Shown here piece after piece: positions 10,649 to 19,978 of a stretch of DNA of 64,000 nucleotides (position 1 is its first letter; every line of letters starts with the position of its first letter). The notes beneath the pieces are model-generated. The model saw nothing but the letters and a program-made list of their open reading frames with translations, was not told where the DNA came from and ran no database searches. The position numbers were made by a program, and so were the translations under genes. The stretch spans positions 186,001 to 250,000 of the forward strand of contig NZ_JANUGW010000003.1 of assembly GCF_024753285.1 (NCBI RefSeq), read 5' to 3'. Source of the DNA: Massilia pinisoli (GTDB lineage: Bacteria > Pseudomonadota > Gammaproteobacteria > Burkholderiales > Burkholderiaceae_D).

Positions 10649-11296
10649 ATGGCGTTCAATCCGACCCCGACCCAGTTCAAGGCCCTGAAGGCTGGGATCT
10701 TCGTGCTCGCGCTGCTGCCGTTCCTGCGGATGGCATGGCTGACCGCGACCGGCGTGCCCGTCGAGCCCGTCGAATTCCTCACGCACGGCAGCGGCGACTG
10801 GGCGTTATATCTGCTGTGCGCGACGCTCGCCGTCACGCCGCTGCGCCGCCTGACCGACTGGAACTGGGTCGTCCGGCTGCGCCGCATGATCGGCCTGTTC
10901 ACGTTTTTCTATGCGTTCATGCACTTCCTGACGTTCCTGTGGTTCGACCATAATTTCGACGTGGCCGCCATGTGGAAGGACGTGTTGAAGCGGCCGTTCA
11001 TCACGGTGGGCTTCGCCTGCTTCGTGCTGCTCACGCCGCTGGCCGCGACGAGCACGAACGCGATGATCAAGCGCCTGGGCCGCAACTGGGCCAAGCTGCA
11101 CAAGCTGATCTACGTGATCGCCCCGCTGGCGATCCTGCACTACTGGTGGATGAAGGCCGGCAAGCACAACTTCGAGCAGCCCATCGTGTGGGGCAGCGTC
11201 GTGGCCGTGCTCCTGCTGCTGCGCGTGTGGTGGAGCGTGAGCCGCCCGCGTGCTACCGTCGATAAACGAACTACCGCTGCTTCCGTGCGATCATGA
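10649..11296 (+). CDS. msrQ: Haem-binding membrane subunit MsrQ (YedZ)
   Basis: Inner-membrane b-type cytochrome that passes electrons from the quinone pool or a flavin reductase to MsrP. The start at 10649 (MAFNPTPTQ) gives 215 residues and the expected N-terminus; the frame is open 18 codons further but that part overlaps msrP. About six membrane segments are visible. The family motif around RLRRMIGLFTFFYAFMHF includes a likely haem histidine, and further histidines occur in WAKLHKL and AILHYWW. Confidence 0.95.
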   Translation: MAFNPTPTQFKALKAGIFVLALLPFLRMAWLTATGVPVEPVEFLTHGSGDWALYLLCATLAVTPLRRLTDWNWVVRLRRMIGLFTFFYAFMHFLTFLWFDHNFDVAAMWKDVLKRPFITVGFACFVLLTPLAATSTNAMIKRLGRNWAKLHKLIYVIAPLAILHYWWMKAGKHNFEQPIVWGSVVAVLLLLRVWWSVSRPRATVDKRTTAASVRS

Positions 11297-11324
11297 CCGG
11301 AGACCCTGATGCATACTGCCTGAC

Positions 11325-11507
11325 ATGAAATGGCCCCTCGCGCTGGTGATTCTCGTGGTATTGGCCCTCGTGCTCGTTTTCGGCATGGGGCGGCCGCGCT
11401 ATGGGCAGCTCGAACGGTGTCTCGACCTGGGCAGCCGGTGGAACGAACAGGCGGCCGCCTGCGCGGCGCAGATGTGGCCGGACGACCGGTCGCGCGGGCG
11501 CGAGTGA
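11325..11507 (+). CDS. Small membrane-anchored protein of unknown function
   Basis: A 60-residue protein with one N-terminal membrane segment or uncleaved signal (MKWPLALVILVVLALVLVFG), followed by a short soluble tail with two cysteines (ERCLDLGSRW and AACAAQMWP). It begins 28 bases after msrQ on the same strand. I do not recognise it; short proteins of this shape are common in the family Oxalobacteraceae. Its location next to msrPQ and the cysteine pair would fit an envelope role, but that is speculation. Confidence 0.5.
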   Translation: MKWPLALVILVVLALVLVFGMGRPRYGQLERCLDLGSRWNEQAAACAAQMWPDDRSRGRE

Positions 11508-11529
11508 CGCCGGCCGGTGTGACAAGTTC

Positions 11530-13392
11530 TTAGCGCGGCGCAACCGGGCACTTCACCGGCGGTGTCACCGGTTCCAGCCGTCCTCGTACGCCGTCCACCA
11601 GCACGTCCGCCAGCGCCGGCGTGGTCACATCGACCTTGCCGGCGGCCAAGGCCGCGTCCGCGTTCTCATGCGGGCAATGCGGGCGCGGCAGCGACACCGT
11701 CGCGAGCGCCGACCAGCCGCCTTGCGCGTCTTCCTGCAGCACGAGGCTGTCCTGCGAGGCCGCCGGCCGCTCGAACAGCAGCACTTCCGGCTTGCCGTCG
11801 CCGGTCACGTCCAGCAGGAAGACATCGCAGACATGGCCGACTTCACGCAGGCAGGCCGGATACAGGTTGGACGGGTGCCTGGCTGCCCAGTCCGTGCGCA
11901 GGAAGGTGTCCGGCAGGCGCGCGCCGTCCGGATGGATGTGCAGGTTGGCCGCCAGCTCGAGCGGGCGCGGCGCCACTTCCTCGTGGCCCCAGCGGTTCAC
12001 CATCCGGCGCACGGCGGCGATGCGGCGCCGCACGGCGTCGGCCTCGGGAAGGGGCATGCGCTCGAGCCGGTCGAGTGCCGCGCGCCCGAAGCGTGCGCCG
12101 TCGAAGCGCAGGAAAGCAAAATCGAAGGCATCGGGCTTGACCTTGCCGGACGCCAGCCGCGCGACCTGGCTGCCCACCGAGATCCGGGCCGGGTCGAGCA
12201 GCGGCGAGAACAGCGCCAGCAGCACCCCCAGCACGACGAAGGCGACGCCGATGTTCACCCGGGCCAGCAGCGGCAGCCAGCCGGGGCGCAGGCCGGCGCC
12301 AAAATAGCCGGCCGCGTAACAGGCCGCCACCAGCATGCAGGCAGCGGCGTCGATGCGGTCGGCGCTCCAGCCGTAGTCGCGCACCCGCAGGAACAGCGCA
12401 TAGATCGCGATCAGCACGAGCGGCGCCAGCAGCAGGGCGGCGATGCGCGCAGCCACGCGCACGACGCGCGCGACCGCGCGCTCGTCCTCGCCCTGCTGCC
12501 AGGCGGCATTGATCAGCACCACGAAGGCGGCGGCCGCGCACAGCAGCACCGACGCCGCGTGCTTCGTGCTCCACAGCGGCGCCAGGCCCGTGAAGGGCAG
12601 GGTGGCCAGGAAGCCGCCGATCAGCAGCACGGTGACGGGCAGCAGCCAGGACAGCAACACCAGCAGCAGGCTGCGGATGCCACGCACGATGGCGGGACGC
12701 ACGTCGGTCAGGTGCATCGCGCAGGCGAAGGCGAAGGCCGTGACGGGAATCGCGAACCACGATTCGCGCATCAACCTGGTGAGGAAGTCCAGCTTGACCA
12801 GCTCGAACAGCTGGGCGCCGAGCATCAGCACCAGCCAGGTGACGCCGGTGAACAGGCCGCTGAAGGCCAGTTGCACGCCGAGCTTCCAGGCGGTATCGAA
12901 ATAAGTGGGGTAGGCGGCGATGCGACGGCCGTCGCGCACGGCGGCCAGCACCAGCGTGTGCGCGATGAAGAAGCCGGTGGCGGCGAAGAACCACAGGCGC
13001 GCCGACGGGAACAGCGAACGGTCGATGCCGGGCGTGGCAAATTGGCGCTGCGCCGCGGAAGCCGGCAGCGGCAGGTCGGCGACGCGCCAGGCGTCGTAGC
13101 CGGCCAGCGCCGCCAGCAGCAGCGCCGCGCAGGCACCCCAAAGGACGAGCCGGCGCCGATCCAGATGGCCGAGGCCGGAGATCAGGATCAGCGGCACGAA
13201 GAATGACGCCAGCACCAGCGGCCCAAATACCAGCGGCTGGGTGGCCGGCCAGCTCGAGATCGTCGCGGCGTGGTACAGGAGGTAGAGCAGCAGGCCTTGC
13301 AGCAGGCCCAGCAGGATGCGCCAGCCGCCGACCCGAGGCAGGGTCAGCAGCGGCGCTGCGGCGGAAAGACGGGCGGCATCGGACGGTTGCAT
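11530..13392 (-). CDS. DUF4153-type polytopic membrane protein
   Basis: A 620-residue inner-membrane protein of unknown function. The start is the ATG at 13392 (MQPSDAAR), with a GGAG ribosome-binding site; a longer open frame would run into lysA. The first ~430 residues hold about a dozen hydrophobic segments matching the DUF4153 pattern. The last ~170 residues are soluble and contain a calcium-binding-like repeat LDVTGDGKPEVLLF. It follows lysA by 59 bases on the same strand. It converges with the small msrPQ-linked gene, whose end is 22 bases away. Confidence 0.8.
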   Translation of the reverse strand: MQPSDAARLSAAAPLLTLPRVGGWRILLGLLQGLLLYLLYHAATISSWPATQPLVFGPLVLASFFVPLILISGLGHLDRRRLVLWGACAALLLAALAGYDAWRVADLPLPASAAQRQFATPGIDRSLFPSARLWFFAATGFFIAHTLVLAAVRDGRRIAAYPTYFDTAWKLGVQLAFSGLFTGVTWLVLMLGAQLFELVKLDFLTRLMRESWFAIPVTAFAFACAMHLTDVRPAIVRGIRSLLLVLLSWLLPVTVLLIGGFLATLPFTGLAPLWSTKHAASVLLCAAAAFVVLINAAWQQGEDERAVARVVRVAARIAALLLAPLVLIAIYALFLRVRDYGWSADRIDAAACMLVAACYAAGYFGAGLRPGWLPLLARVNIGVAFVVLGVLLALFSPLLDPARISVGSQVARLASGKVKPDAFDFAFLRFDGARFGRAALDRLERMPLPEADAVRRRIAAVRRMVNRWGHEEVAPRPLELAANLHIHPDGARLPDTFLRTDWAARHPSNLYPACLREVGHVCDVFLLDVTGDGKPEVLLFERPAASQDSLVLQEDAQGGWSALATVSLPRPHCPHENADAALAAGKVDVTTPALADVLVDGVRGRLEPVTPPVKCPVAPR

Positions 13393-13451
13393 GCGGATCT
13401 CCGGTGGTGGTCCGGCGATCTTAGCATCCGTGCCCGTGCCGAAAACTCTCC

Positions 13452-14726
13452 TTATCTCACCATCGATTCCAGCGCAAACAGCTCCGCCGGATTCTCGCGG
13501 CGGCGGATCACGTGCACCTGGTCGCCATCGACGAGCACCTCGGCCGCGCGGCCGCGCGTGTTGTAGTTCGAGGCCATCGTGAAGCCGTAGGCACCGGCCG
13601 CCATCATCGCGAGCACGTCGCCCGGCTCGACGGCCAGCGCACGGTCGCGCGCGAGCCAGTCGCCCGATTCGCACACGGGGCCGACGAGGTCGTACGTGAC
13701 GGCGTCACCCGCGCGCTGCACGACCGGCTTGACGTCCATCCAGGCCTGGTACAGCGTGGGGCGTGCCATGTCGTTCATCGCGGCGTCGACGACGCAGAAA
13801 TTCTTTTCCTCGCCCGGCTTCAGGAACTCCACCGACATCAGCAGGACGCCCGTGTTGCCCACGATGGAGCGGCCCGGTTCGAAGATCACCTTGATGGGGC
13901 GGCCGCCGTGCTTCTCCGCGCGCCACGCGTCCACGCGCGCGAACACGCGCTCGACGTAGTGGGCGATCGGCACCGGCGAGTCCTCGCCCGTGCCGTAGTC
14001 GATGCCCAGGCCGCCGCCCACGTCCAGGTGGTGGATGTGGATGCCCTCGGCGTCCAGCGCGTCGATCAGCTCGATCAGCTTGTCCAGCGCTTCCAGCAGC
14101 GGCGCGTCGTCCAGCAGCTGCGAGCCGATGTGGCAGTCGATGCCGACGACGTCCAGGTGCGGCAGCTTGGCGGCGGTGCGGTACGTGTCCAGCGCGTCCG
14201 AGAACGCGACGCCGAACTTGCTCGCCTTCAGGCCGGTCGCGATATACGGATGGGTCTTCGGGTCGACGTTCGGGTTCACGCGCAGCGAGACGGGCGCGCG
14301 CTTGCCCATGCGGCCCGCGACCTCGTTGATGCGGTGCAGTTCCGGGATCGACTCGACGTTGAAGCACAGGATGCCTTTTTCCAGCGCCAGCGCGATCTCG
14401 GCCGCGGTCTTGCCCACGCCGGAGAAGATCACCTTGCCCGGGTCGCCGCCGGCCGCGATCACGCGCAGCAGCTCGCCGCCCGACACGATGTCGAAGCCGG
14501 CGCCCTGGCGTGCCAGCAGGTCGAGGATGGCCAGGTTGGAATTCGCCTTCATCGCGTAGCAGACGAGCGCGTCGCGGCCCGCGCACGGGCGCGCGTAGCC
14601 GGCGAAGTTGTCCAGCAGCTGGGCTTTCGAATAGACGTAAGTCGGGGTGCCGTGTTCCGTGGCGATGTTGGACAGGGGGACGCGTTCGGCGTGCAGGACG
14701 CCGTCTTGGTAGGTGAAGTGCGACAT
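13452..14726 (-). CDS. lysA: Diaminopimelate decarboxylase
   Basis: PLP enzyme that converts meso-diaminopimelate to L-lysine, the last step of lysine synthesis, in the cytoplasm. Length is 424 residues. The PLP lysine is in VCYAMKANSN, the phosphate-binding glycine loop is DVGGGLGIDYG, and EPGRSIVGN and the substrate/PLP segment GPVCESGDWLA are all present, as in fold-III decarboxylases. It lies seven bases downstream of lptM, with which it forms a conserved pair. Confidence 0.97.
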   Translation of the reverse strand: MSHFTYQDGVLHAERVPLSNIATEHGTPTYVYSKAQLLDNFAGYARPCAGRDALVCYAMKANSNLAILDLLARQGAGFDIVSGGELLRVIAAGGDPGKVIFSGVGKTAAEIALALEKGILCFNVESIPELHRINEVAGRMGKRAPVSLRVNPNVDPKTHPYIATGLKASKFGVAFSDALDTYRTAAKLPHLDVVGIDCHIGSQLLDDAPLLEALDKLIELIDALDAEGIHIHHLDVGGGLGIDYGTGEDSPVPIAHYVERVFARVDAWRAEKHGGRPIKVIFEPGRSIVGNTGVLLMSVEFLKPGEEKNFCVVDAAMNDMARPTLYQAWMDVKPVVQRAGDAVTYDLVGPVCESGDWLARDRALAVEPGDVLAMMAAGAYGFTMASNYNTRGRAAEVLVDGDQVHVIRRRENPAELFALESMVR

Positions 14727-14733
14727 AATGTGC

Positions 14734-15012
14734 TTACTGTTGGGTGGCCGGCGAGGGCGGGTTCGGGACGGGCGTATCGTTGGTGCCGCCGATCGGTGGC
14801 GTCACGCCGGCGGCGGGTGCCGGCGGCTTGAGCTGGGTGACCGGGGTGGCGGCGTCCGTCGTGTTCGTCGTGCCGGCCGGCGCCGTCGCGGGGGTGTGCG
14901 CGACGGCGGGGGGAGCGGGTGGCTTGGGCATGTAGAGCGGACCGGTCTGGCCGCAGGCCGACAGCACCACCAGGGTCGCCAGGCTTGTCAGGAGCGCAAA
15001 TGGGGACTTCAC
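14734..15012 (-). CDS. lptM: LptM-like lipoprotein (LPS translocon maturation chaperone, YifL family)
   Basis: Small outer-membrane lipoprotein of about 92 residues. In E. coli LptM helps the LptD/LptE translocon mature oxidatively. The lipobox VVLSAC is followed directly by the family hallmark GQTGPLYMP. The remainder is a low-complexity tail rich in proline, alanine and threonine, longer than in enterics. The GTG at 15012 (then KSPFALL) gives the best signal peptide; another GTG four codons upstream is possible, and neither has a strong ribosome-binding site. It precedes lysA, and cyaY starts 41 bases away on the other strand, the same neighbourhood as in many proteobacteria. Confidence 0.82.
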   Translation of the reverse strand: MKSPFALLTSLATLVVLSACGQTGPLYMPKPPAPPAVAHTPATAPAGTTNTTDAATPVTQLKPPAPAAGVTPPIGGTNDTPVPNPPSPATQQ

Positions 15013-15053
15013 GATTAGAATCACGGTTTGATTAGCAGACCTTGGAGTGTAGC

Positions 15054-15383
15054 ATGACCGAATCCGAATTTTTGGCCCTGGCCGAGTCCACGCTGAGCGA
15101 CATCGAGCACAAGTTCGACCGCCTGTTCGAGCAGGACATCGTCGACGTGGAGTGCAAGCGCAGCGGGAACGTGCTCGAGATCGAGTTCGTCGACAATGGC
15201 TCGAAGATCATCATCAACAGCCAGGCGCCGTTGCAGGAAATGTGGATCGCGGCGCGCGCCGGCGGCTTCCACTACAAGCGCGTGGGCGACGAGTGGCGCA
15301 ATACGCGCGACAACACGGAGTTCTTCACGGCGTTGTCCGATTTCGCGACGCAGCAGGGTGGGGCGCCGGTCAAGCTGCGTTGA
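15054..15383 (+). CDS. cyaY: Iron-sulfur assembly protein CyaY (frataxin)
   Basis: Frataxin homologue of 109 residues that binds iron and modulates cysteine-desulfurase activity during Fe-S cluster assembly. The acidic first helix (ESEFLALAESTLSDIEH) is followed by the beta-sheet with IEFVDNGSKIIIN and QEMWIAARAGGFHYK, and a DEWRNTRD segment, all typical of CyaY. The start at 15054 is preferred over an in-frame ATG four codons upstream. It is divergent from lptM-lysA, as in many gamma- and betaproteobacteria. Confidence 0.95.
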   Translation: MTESEFLALAESTLSDIEHKFDRLFEQDIVDVECKRSGNVLEIEFVDNGSKIIINSQAPLQEMWIAARAGGFHYKRVGDEWRNTRDNTEFFTALSDFATQQGGAPVKLR

Positions 15384-15387
15384 GTCG

Positions 15388-15529
15388 CGTAGGGTGGACG
15401 GCTATACCCCGACCGGGGATGTCGTGTTGGCGTGAATGCCGTCCACGCGTTCAACCGGCGCGTGCACATATCGTCGCATCGGTGCCGGCGTGATTTGAAC
15501 GCGTGGACGGCAGAGCCGTCCACCCTACG
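15388..15529. repeat. Dispersed inverted-repeat element, copy 1
   Basis: A 142-bp element whose ends are inverted copies of CGTAGGGTGGACGGCT. Inside, GCCGTCCACGCGTTCAA on the left pairs with TTGAACGCGTGGACGGC on the right, so each half can also fold on itself through GTGGACGGC/GCCGTCCAC. It lies between the convergent cyaY and mrcA genes and contains no reading frame of note. A close relative lies at 28656-28796. The form fits a REP/BIME-like or MITE-like element; no partner transposase gene is in the window. Confidence 0.8.
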
Positions 15530-15584
15530 TTAGTGCCGTTCGCGGCATGTTGGCGTCACGCGCAGGGATGACGCCCGCGCCACG

Positions 15585-17972
15585 TTAGAAAAGCTCGTTG
15601 CGGACGGCATCCCGCGACTTCTGCTCGGCCGCCGGCTGCGCCGGTCCCACGTCGAGCGACTGCACGCCCGTGCCCGGCGGGTTCTCGGTGTAATAGTACT
15701 CGTCGCCGTACTGCACGAGACCCGGCGGCGCCGGACGGTCGACGACCGGCTCGTTCTTCAGCGCCTTCTGCATGAACCCGATCCAGATCGGCAGCGCGAG
15801 CCCGCCGCCCGTTTCCTTGTTGCCCAGGTTACGCGGCTGGTCGTAGCCGATCCACGCGATGCCCACCAGGTGCGGCTGGTAGCCGGCGAACCAGGCGTCG
15901 ATGGAATCGTTCGTCGTGCCCGTCTTGCCCGCGATGTCCGGGCGCTTCAGCACCTGTCCGGCCTTCGCGGCCGTGCCGTAGCGGGCCACGTCCTTCAGCA
16001 TGCTGTCCATCAGCCACGCGTTGCGTTCGTCGATGACGCGGTTGGCGTCGACGCCGGCGCGGTCCGGACGCGCTTCCGACAACACCTTGCCATCCGCATC
16101 CGTCACCTTCGAGATCAGGTAGGGGCTGACGCGGTAGCCGCCGTTGGCGAACACGGAATAGGCGCCGGCCATCTGCAACGGCGTCGTCGCACCGGCGCCC
16201 AGCGCCAAGGTCAGGTACGGCGGATTCTTGTCCGCGTCGAAGCCGAAGCGCGTCGCGTATTCCTGGCCGTAGCGGGCGCCGATCTTGTTCAAGATGCGGA
16301 TCGAAATCATGTTCTTCGACTTCGTCAGGCCGCGCCGCATCGTCATCGGGCCTTCGTACTTGCCGTCGTAGTTCTTCGGTTCCCACGCCTGGCCGCCCGT
16401 CGCGCCGGCGTCGAACGAGATCGGCGCGTCGTTGATGAGGGTCGCGGGCGAGAAGCCCCGTTCCAGCGACGCGGAATAGATGAACGGCTTGAACGAGGAG
16501 CCGGGCTGGCGCCATGCCTGGGTCACGTGGTTGAACTTGCTGCGGTTGAAGTCGAAGCCGCCCACCAGCGCGCGGATCGCGCCGTCGTCCGGGTTCACCG
16601 CGATGAACGCGGATTCCACTTCCGGCATCTGCGTGATGCTCCACGACGACGAGCCGCCGTCCTGCATGACGCGGATGACGGCGCCGCGGCGCACGCACCG
16701 TGTCTCGGCCGCTTTCGGCGACAGCCATTCGCGCGCGAACGCGATGCCCGGTCCAGTGATCGTGATCTCTTCGCCGGAGGCCAGCACGGCCTTCACCTGC
16801 GTGGGCGACGCCGACAGCACGATGGCGGCGACGATGTCGTCCGAATCGGGATGTTCCGCCAGTTCCGCCTCGATGGCCTCGTCGGCCTCGCTCTTCGTCG
16901 ACGGGATCTCGATGTATTTTTCCGGGCCGCGGTACGGGTGGCGGCGCTCGTAATCCATCACGCCGCGGCGCAGCGCGAGGTAGGCCGCGTCCTGGTCGGC
17001 CTTCGTGATCGTCGTGAACACGTTCAGACCGCGCGTGTACGTGTCTTCCTTGAACTGTTCGTAGACGAGCTGGCGTGCCATCTCGGCCACGTATTCCGCG
17101 TGCACGCCGAACGCCGTGCTGTCCGTCTTGATCTTGAGCTGCTCGTTTTTCGCCTGTTCGTACTGGGCGTCGTTAATGTAGTGCAGGTCGTGCATGCGCT
17201 GCAGGATGTACTGCTGGCGCTGGCGCGCGCGCTTCGGGTTCACGACCGGGTTGTACGCGGACGGCGCCTTCGGCAGGCCGGCCAGCATCGCCGCCTCGGC
17301 GATCGAGATGTCCTTCAAGTCCTTGCCAAAATAGATCTGCGCGGCCGACGAGAAGCCGAACGCGCGCTGGCCCAGGTAGATCTGGTTCATGTAGACCTCA
17401 AGGATCTGGTCCTTCGTGAGGTTCTTCTCGATCTTGTACGCGAGCAGCGCCTCGTACGCCTTGCGCTTCAGGGTCTGTTCCGACGACAGGAAGAAGTTGC
17501 GGGCCACCTGCTGCGTGATCGTGGACGCGCCCTGGCGCGCGCCGCCCGTCGCGTTGTGCAGCGCGGCGCGCAGGATACCCCAATAGTCGATGCCGCCGTG
17601 TTCGTAGAAGCGGTCGTCCTCGATCGCGAGCACGGCCCGCTTCATGACGTCAGGGATGTCCTTGAAGTGGACGAGGGTGCGGCGCTCCTCGCCGAATTCG
17701 CCGATCAGCACGTTGTCGGCCGTGAAGATCCGCAGCGGCATCTTCGGCCGGTAGTCGGTGAGGGTGTCGAGGGCGGGCAGGTTCGGGTACGCCATCGCCA
17801 GCGCGAACACGACCACCAGCACGCCGCACACGGCCAGTCCGGCCAGGGCGGCGAGGAGGGTCAGCAGGATGCGCTTCGGGGTGTGCTTGGGCGAAGACGA
17901 CTTCGGCGCGGGGTTGCCGCCGGTTTGAGATGCTTTCATGCGGATGTGGCTCGCTTTATTGATCCAATTCAT
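15585..17972 (-). CDS. mrcA: Penicillin-binding protein 1A (bifunctional glycosyltransferase/transpeptidase)
   Basis: Class A PBP that polymerises and cross-links peptidoglycan in the periplasm, anchored by one membrane segment near residues 35-60. Up to 795 residues; an internal ATG at codon 12 (MKASQTGG) is an alternative start and neither has an obvious ribosome-binding site. The GT51 domain carries EDDRFYEHGG and STITQQVARNFF. An extra OB-like region precedes the transpeptidase, which shows PGSSFKPF (SXXK serine), SKN and KTGTTNDS (KTG) motifs. It is divergent from the pilM operon, a placement widely conserved in proteobacteria. Confidence 0.96.
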   Translation of the reverse strand: MNWINKASHIRMKASQTGGNPAPKSSSPKHTPKRILLTLLAALAGLAVCGVLVVVFALAMAYPNLPALDTLTDYRPKMPLRIFTADNVLIGEFGEERRTLVHFKDIPDVMKRAVLAIEDDRFYEHGGIDYWGILRAALHNATGGARQGASTITQQVARNFFLSSEQTLKRKAYEALLAYKIEKNLTKDQILEVYMNQIYLGQRAFGFSSAAQIYFGKDLKDISIAEAAMLAGLPKAPSAYNPVVNPKRARQRQQYILQRMHDLHYINDAQYEQAKNEQLKIKTDSTAFGVHAEYVAEMARQLVYEQFKEDTYTRGLNVFTTITKADQDAAYLALRRGVMDYERRHPYRGPEKYIEIPSTKSEADEAIEAELAEHPDSDDIVAAIVLSASPTQVKAVLASGEEITITGPGIAFAREWLSPKAAETRCVRRGAVIRVMQDGGSSSWSITQMPEVESAFIAVNPDDGAIRALVGGFDFNRSKFNHVTQAWRQPGSSFKPFIYSASLERGFSPATLINDAPISFDAGATGGQAWEPKNYDGKYEGPMTMRRGLTKSKNMISIRILNKIGARYGQEYATRFGFDADKNPPYLTLALGAGATTPLQMAGAYSVFANGGYRVSPYLISKVTDADGKVLSEARPDRAGVDANRVIDERNAWLMDSMLKDVARYGTAAKAGQVLKRPDIAGKTGTTNDSIDAWFAGYQPHLVGIAWIGYDQPRNLGNKETGGGLALPIWIGFMQKALKNEPVVDRPAPPGLVQYGDEYYYTENPPGTGVQSLDVGPAQPAAEQKSRDAVRNELF

Positions 17973-18257
17973 TATAAGTCACGCTTGTATCTGAAGCACT
18001 CCTAGACAAGCGAACAACAGGTGTGAAAAGTCCTGCAATATTGATCGATATCACGGTGTAACGAAGTGTCGCTTTCCTGCTTCGTCACTATATGTTCCCG
18101 TGCAGAAATTTCTTGTCCTCGCACATCAGTATTGCTACGATTCAAGGCGGTGTCTGTTATATGCACACCGTATGTCTACATTTATCAATAGTTCCCACGC
18201 GGGCGTTAGCCGTTCCGAAACGCCGGAACGCAGAAGTAGCAGAGAGGGAGTGCGCTC

Positions 18258-19331
18258 GTGATCAGTCTAGGTTCCTTGTTCGGACAGAAGAGCCCGCCGT
18301 TGATCGGACTCGACATCAGTACGTCCGGCGTGCGCCTCGTCGAGTTGTCCGATGGCGGCAAGGGCGACTTGCGGCTGGAACGCCATGCGGCGGAACCGCT
18401 GCCGCGCGGCGCAGTCGTCGACGGCAACATCGAGAACATCGAGGCCGTGTCGGACGCCGTGCGCCGCGTCGTGCAGAAGAGCGGCACGCGCATCAAGCAC
18501 GTGGCGCTCGGCATGCCGCCGGCCGCCGTCATCACCAAGAAGATCATCCTGCCGGCCGGCCTGCCGGAAGACCAGCTCGAAGTGCAGGTCGAGTCCGAGG
18601 CCAGCCAGTACATCCCGTTCGCGCTGGACGAGGTCAGCCTCGACTTCGACGTGATCGGGCCGGCCGCCAACGCGCCGGAAGACATGGAAGTGATGCTGGC
18701 CGCCGCGCGCCGCGAAAAGGTCGAGGACCGCGTCGCGATCGCCGAGGCCGCGGGCCTGACGGCCACCGTGATGGACATCGAATCGTATGCCGCCCGCGCC
18801 GCGCTGCAGCGCCTGCTCGACGCGGACAACGCCCCGAAGGACCACATCGTTGCGCTGTTCCAGATCGGCGCGCAGGCGACGCACGTGTCGATGCTGCAGA
18901 ACGGCGAGACGGTGTACGAGCGCGAGCAACCGTTCGGCGGCGTGCAGCTCACGCAGGACATCGTGCGCGCCTACGGCCTCTCGTTCGAGGAAGCGGAAAC
19001 GCGCAAGAAGGCGGGCGACCTGCCGGACAACTTCCGCGCCGACCTGCTGGCGCCGTGGCTCGAGAACGCCGCGCTGGAAGTCACGCGCGCGATCCAGTTC
19101 TTCTACACGTCGACGCCGTACACGCGCATCGACCAGATCCTGATCGCCGGCGGCAGCGCGCAGCTGCCCGGCCTGCCCGACATCATCGCCGGCCGCACGC
19201 GCATCGCGACGTCCGTCGTGGCGCCGTTCCACGGCATGCAACTGGGGCCGAACGTGCGCGAGCAGCAGCTGCGCCAGGACGGCCCCGGCTATCTCGTCGC
19301 CTGCGGCCTGGCACTGCGGAGGTTCGGCTGA
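18258..19331 (+). CDS. pilM: Type IV pilus assembly ATPase-like protein PilM
   Basis: Actin-like cytoplasmic protein of 357 residues that binds the PilN N-terminus and builds the inner-membrane alignment complex of type IV pili. The ASKHA fold signature is seen in GLDISTSGVRLVEL near the N-terminus, in IGAQATHVS for the second phosphate loop, and in IAGGSAQLPGL near the C-terminus. The start is an alternative codon (GTG at 18258) preceded by GAGGGAG. The stop TGA shares its last base with the pilN ATG. Confidence 0.96.
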   Translation: MISLGSLFGQKSPPLIGLDISTSGVRLVELSDGGKGDLRLERHAAEPLPRGAVVDGNIENIEAVSDAVRRVVQKSGTRIKHVALGMPPAAVITKKIILPAGLPEDQLEVQVESEASQYIPFALDEVSLDFDVIGPAANAPEDMEVMLAAARREKVEDRVAIAEAAGLTATVMDIESYAARAALQRLLDADNAPKDHIVALFQIGAQATHVSMLQNGETVYEREQPFGGVQLTQDIVRAYGLSFEEAETRKKAGDLPDNFRADLLAPWLENAALEVTRAIQFFYTSTPYTRIDQILIAGGSAQLPGLPDIIAGRTRIATSVVAPFHGMQLGPNVREQQLRQDGPGYLVACGLALRRFG

Positions 19332-19978
19332 TGATCCGCATTAACCTGCTCCCGCACCGGGAAGCGAAACGCAAGCAGAAGCAGACCGCGTTCGCCGCGC
19401 TGCTGGCCCTGGGCGGCATCGCCGGCGCCGCGCTCGTGCTGCTCGTGGGCGGCTACAACGCGAGCCGCATCGCCGTCCACAACGAACGCAACCTCGTCCT
19501 CAAGAACGCCAACGCGGAACTGGACAAGAAGATCAGCAAGATCGCCACCCTGAAGGCGGAGATCGAGGGGCTGAAGGCACGCCAGCAGGCCGTCGAGGAC
19601 TTGCAGGGCGACCGCAACCAGCCCGTCTACCTGCTCGACGAACTGGTGCGCCAGACGCCGGAAGGCGTGTACCTGAAAAGCTTCAAGCAGGACGGCCAGC
19701 GCGTGCTGCTGAACGGCTATGCGCAGTCGCAGGAACGCGTCGCGGAACTGCTGCGCAACCTGTCCGGCAACTCACCGTGGCTCGAACGCCCCGACCTGAC
19801 CGAGGTGCGCGCCGCCATGGTCACGCAGGGCAAGACCCCACGCAAGGTCGTCGAATTCACGCTGAACGTCTCCATCAAGCGCAGCCGCGCGAGCGACGAC
19901 GACGCCAAGGGCGCCAAGCCGGCCGCCGCAAGAATGGGCGCAACCGCGGGCACAACCGCGGGCGCGAGCAAGCCATGA
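19331..19978 (+). CDS. pilN: Type IV pilus assembly protein PilN
   Basis: Bitopic inner-membrane protein of 215 residues. The first residues MIRINLLPHRE are the conserved PilM-binding segment. One membrane helix follows (about 22-45), then a periplasmic coiled coil (about 55-95, rich in Lys, Ala and Glu) and a small ferredoxin-like domain. The start at 19331 overlaps the pilM stop by one base. Many in-frame codons lie upstream, but they belong to pilM. The C-terminal tail is Ala/Gly/Thr-rich and less conserved. Its stop overlaps the pilO start (ATGA). Confidence 0.96.
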   Translation: MIRINLLPHREAKRKQKQTAFAALLALGGIAGAALVLLVGGYNASRIAVHNERNLVLKNANAELDKKISKIATLKAEIEGLKARQQAVEDLQGDRNQPVYLLDELVRQTPEGVYLKSFKQDGQRVLLNGYAQSQERVAELLRNLSGNSPWLERPDLTEVRAAMVTQGKTPRKVVEFTLNVSIKRSRASDDDAKGAKPAAARMGATAGTTAGASKP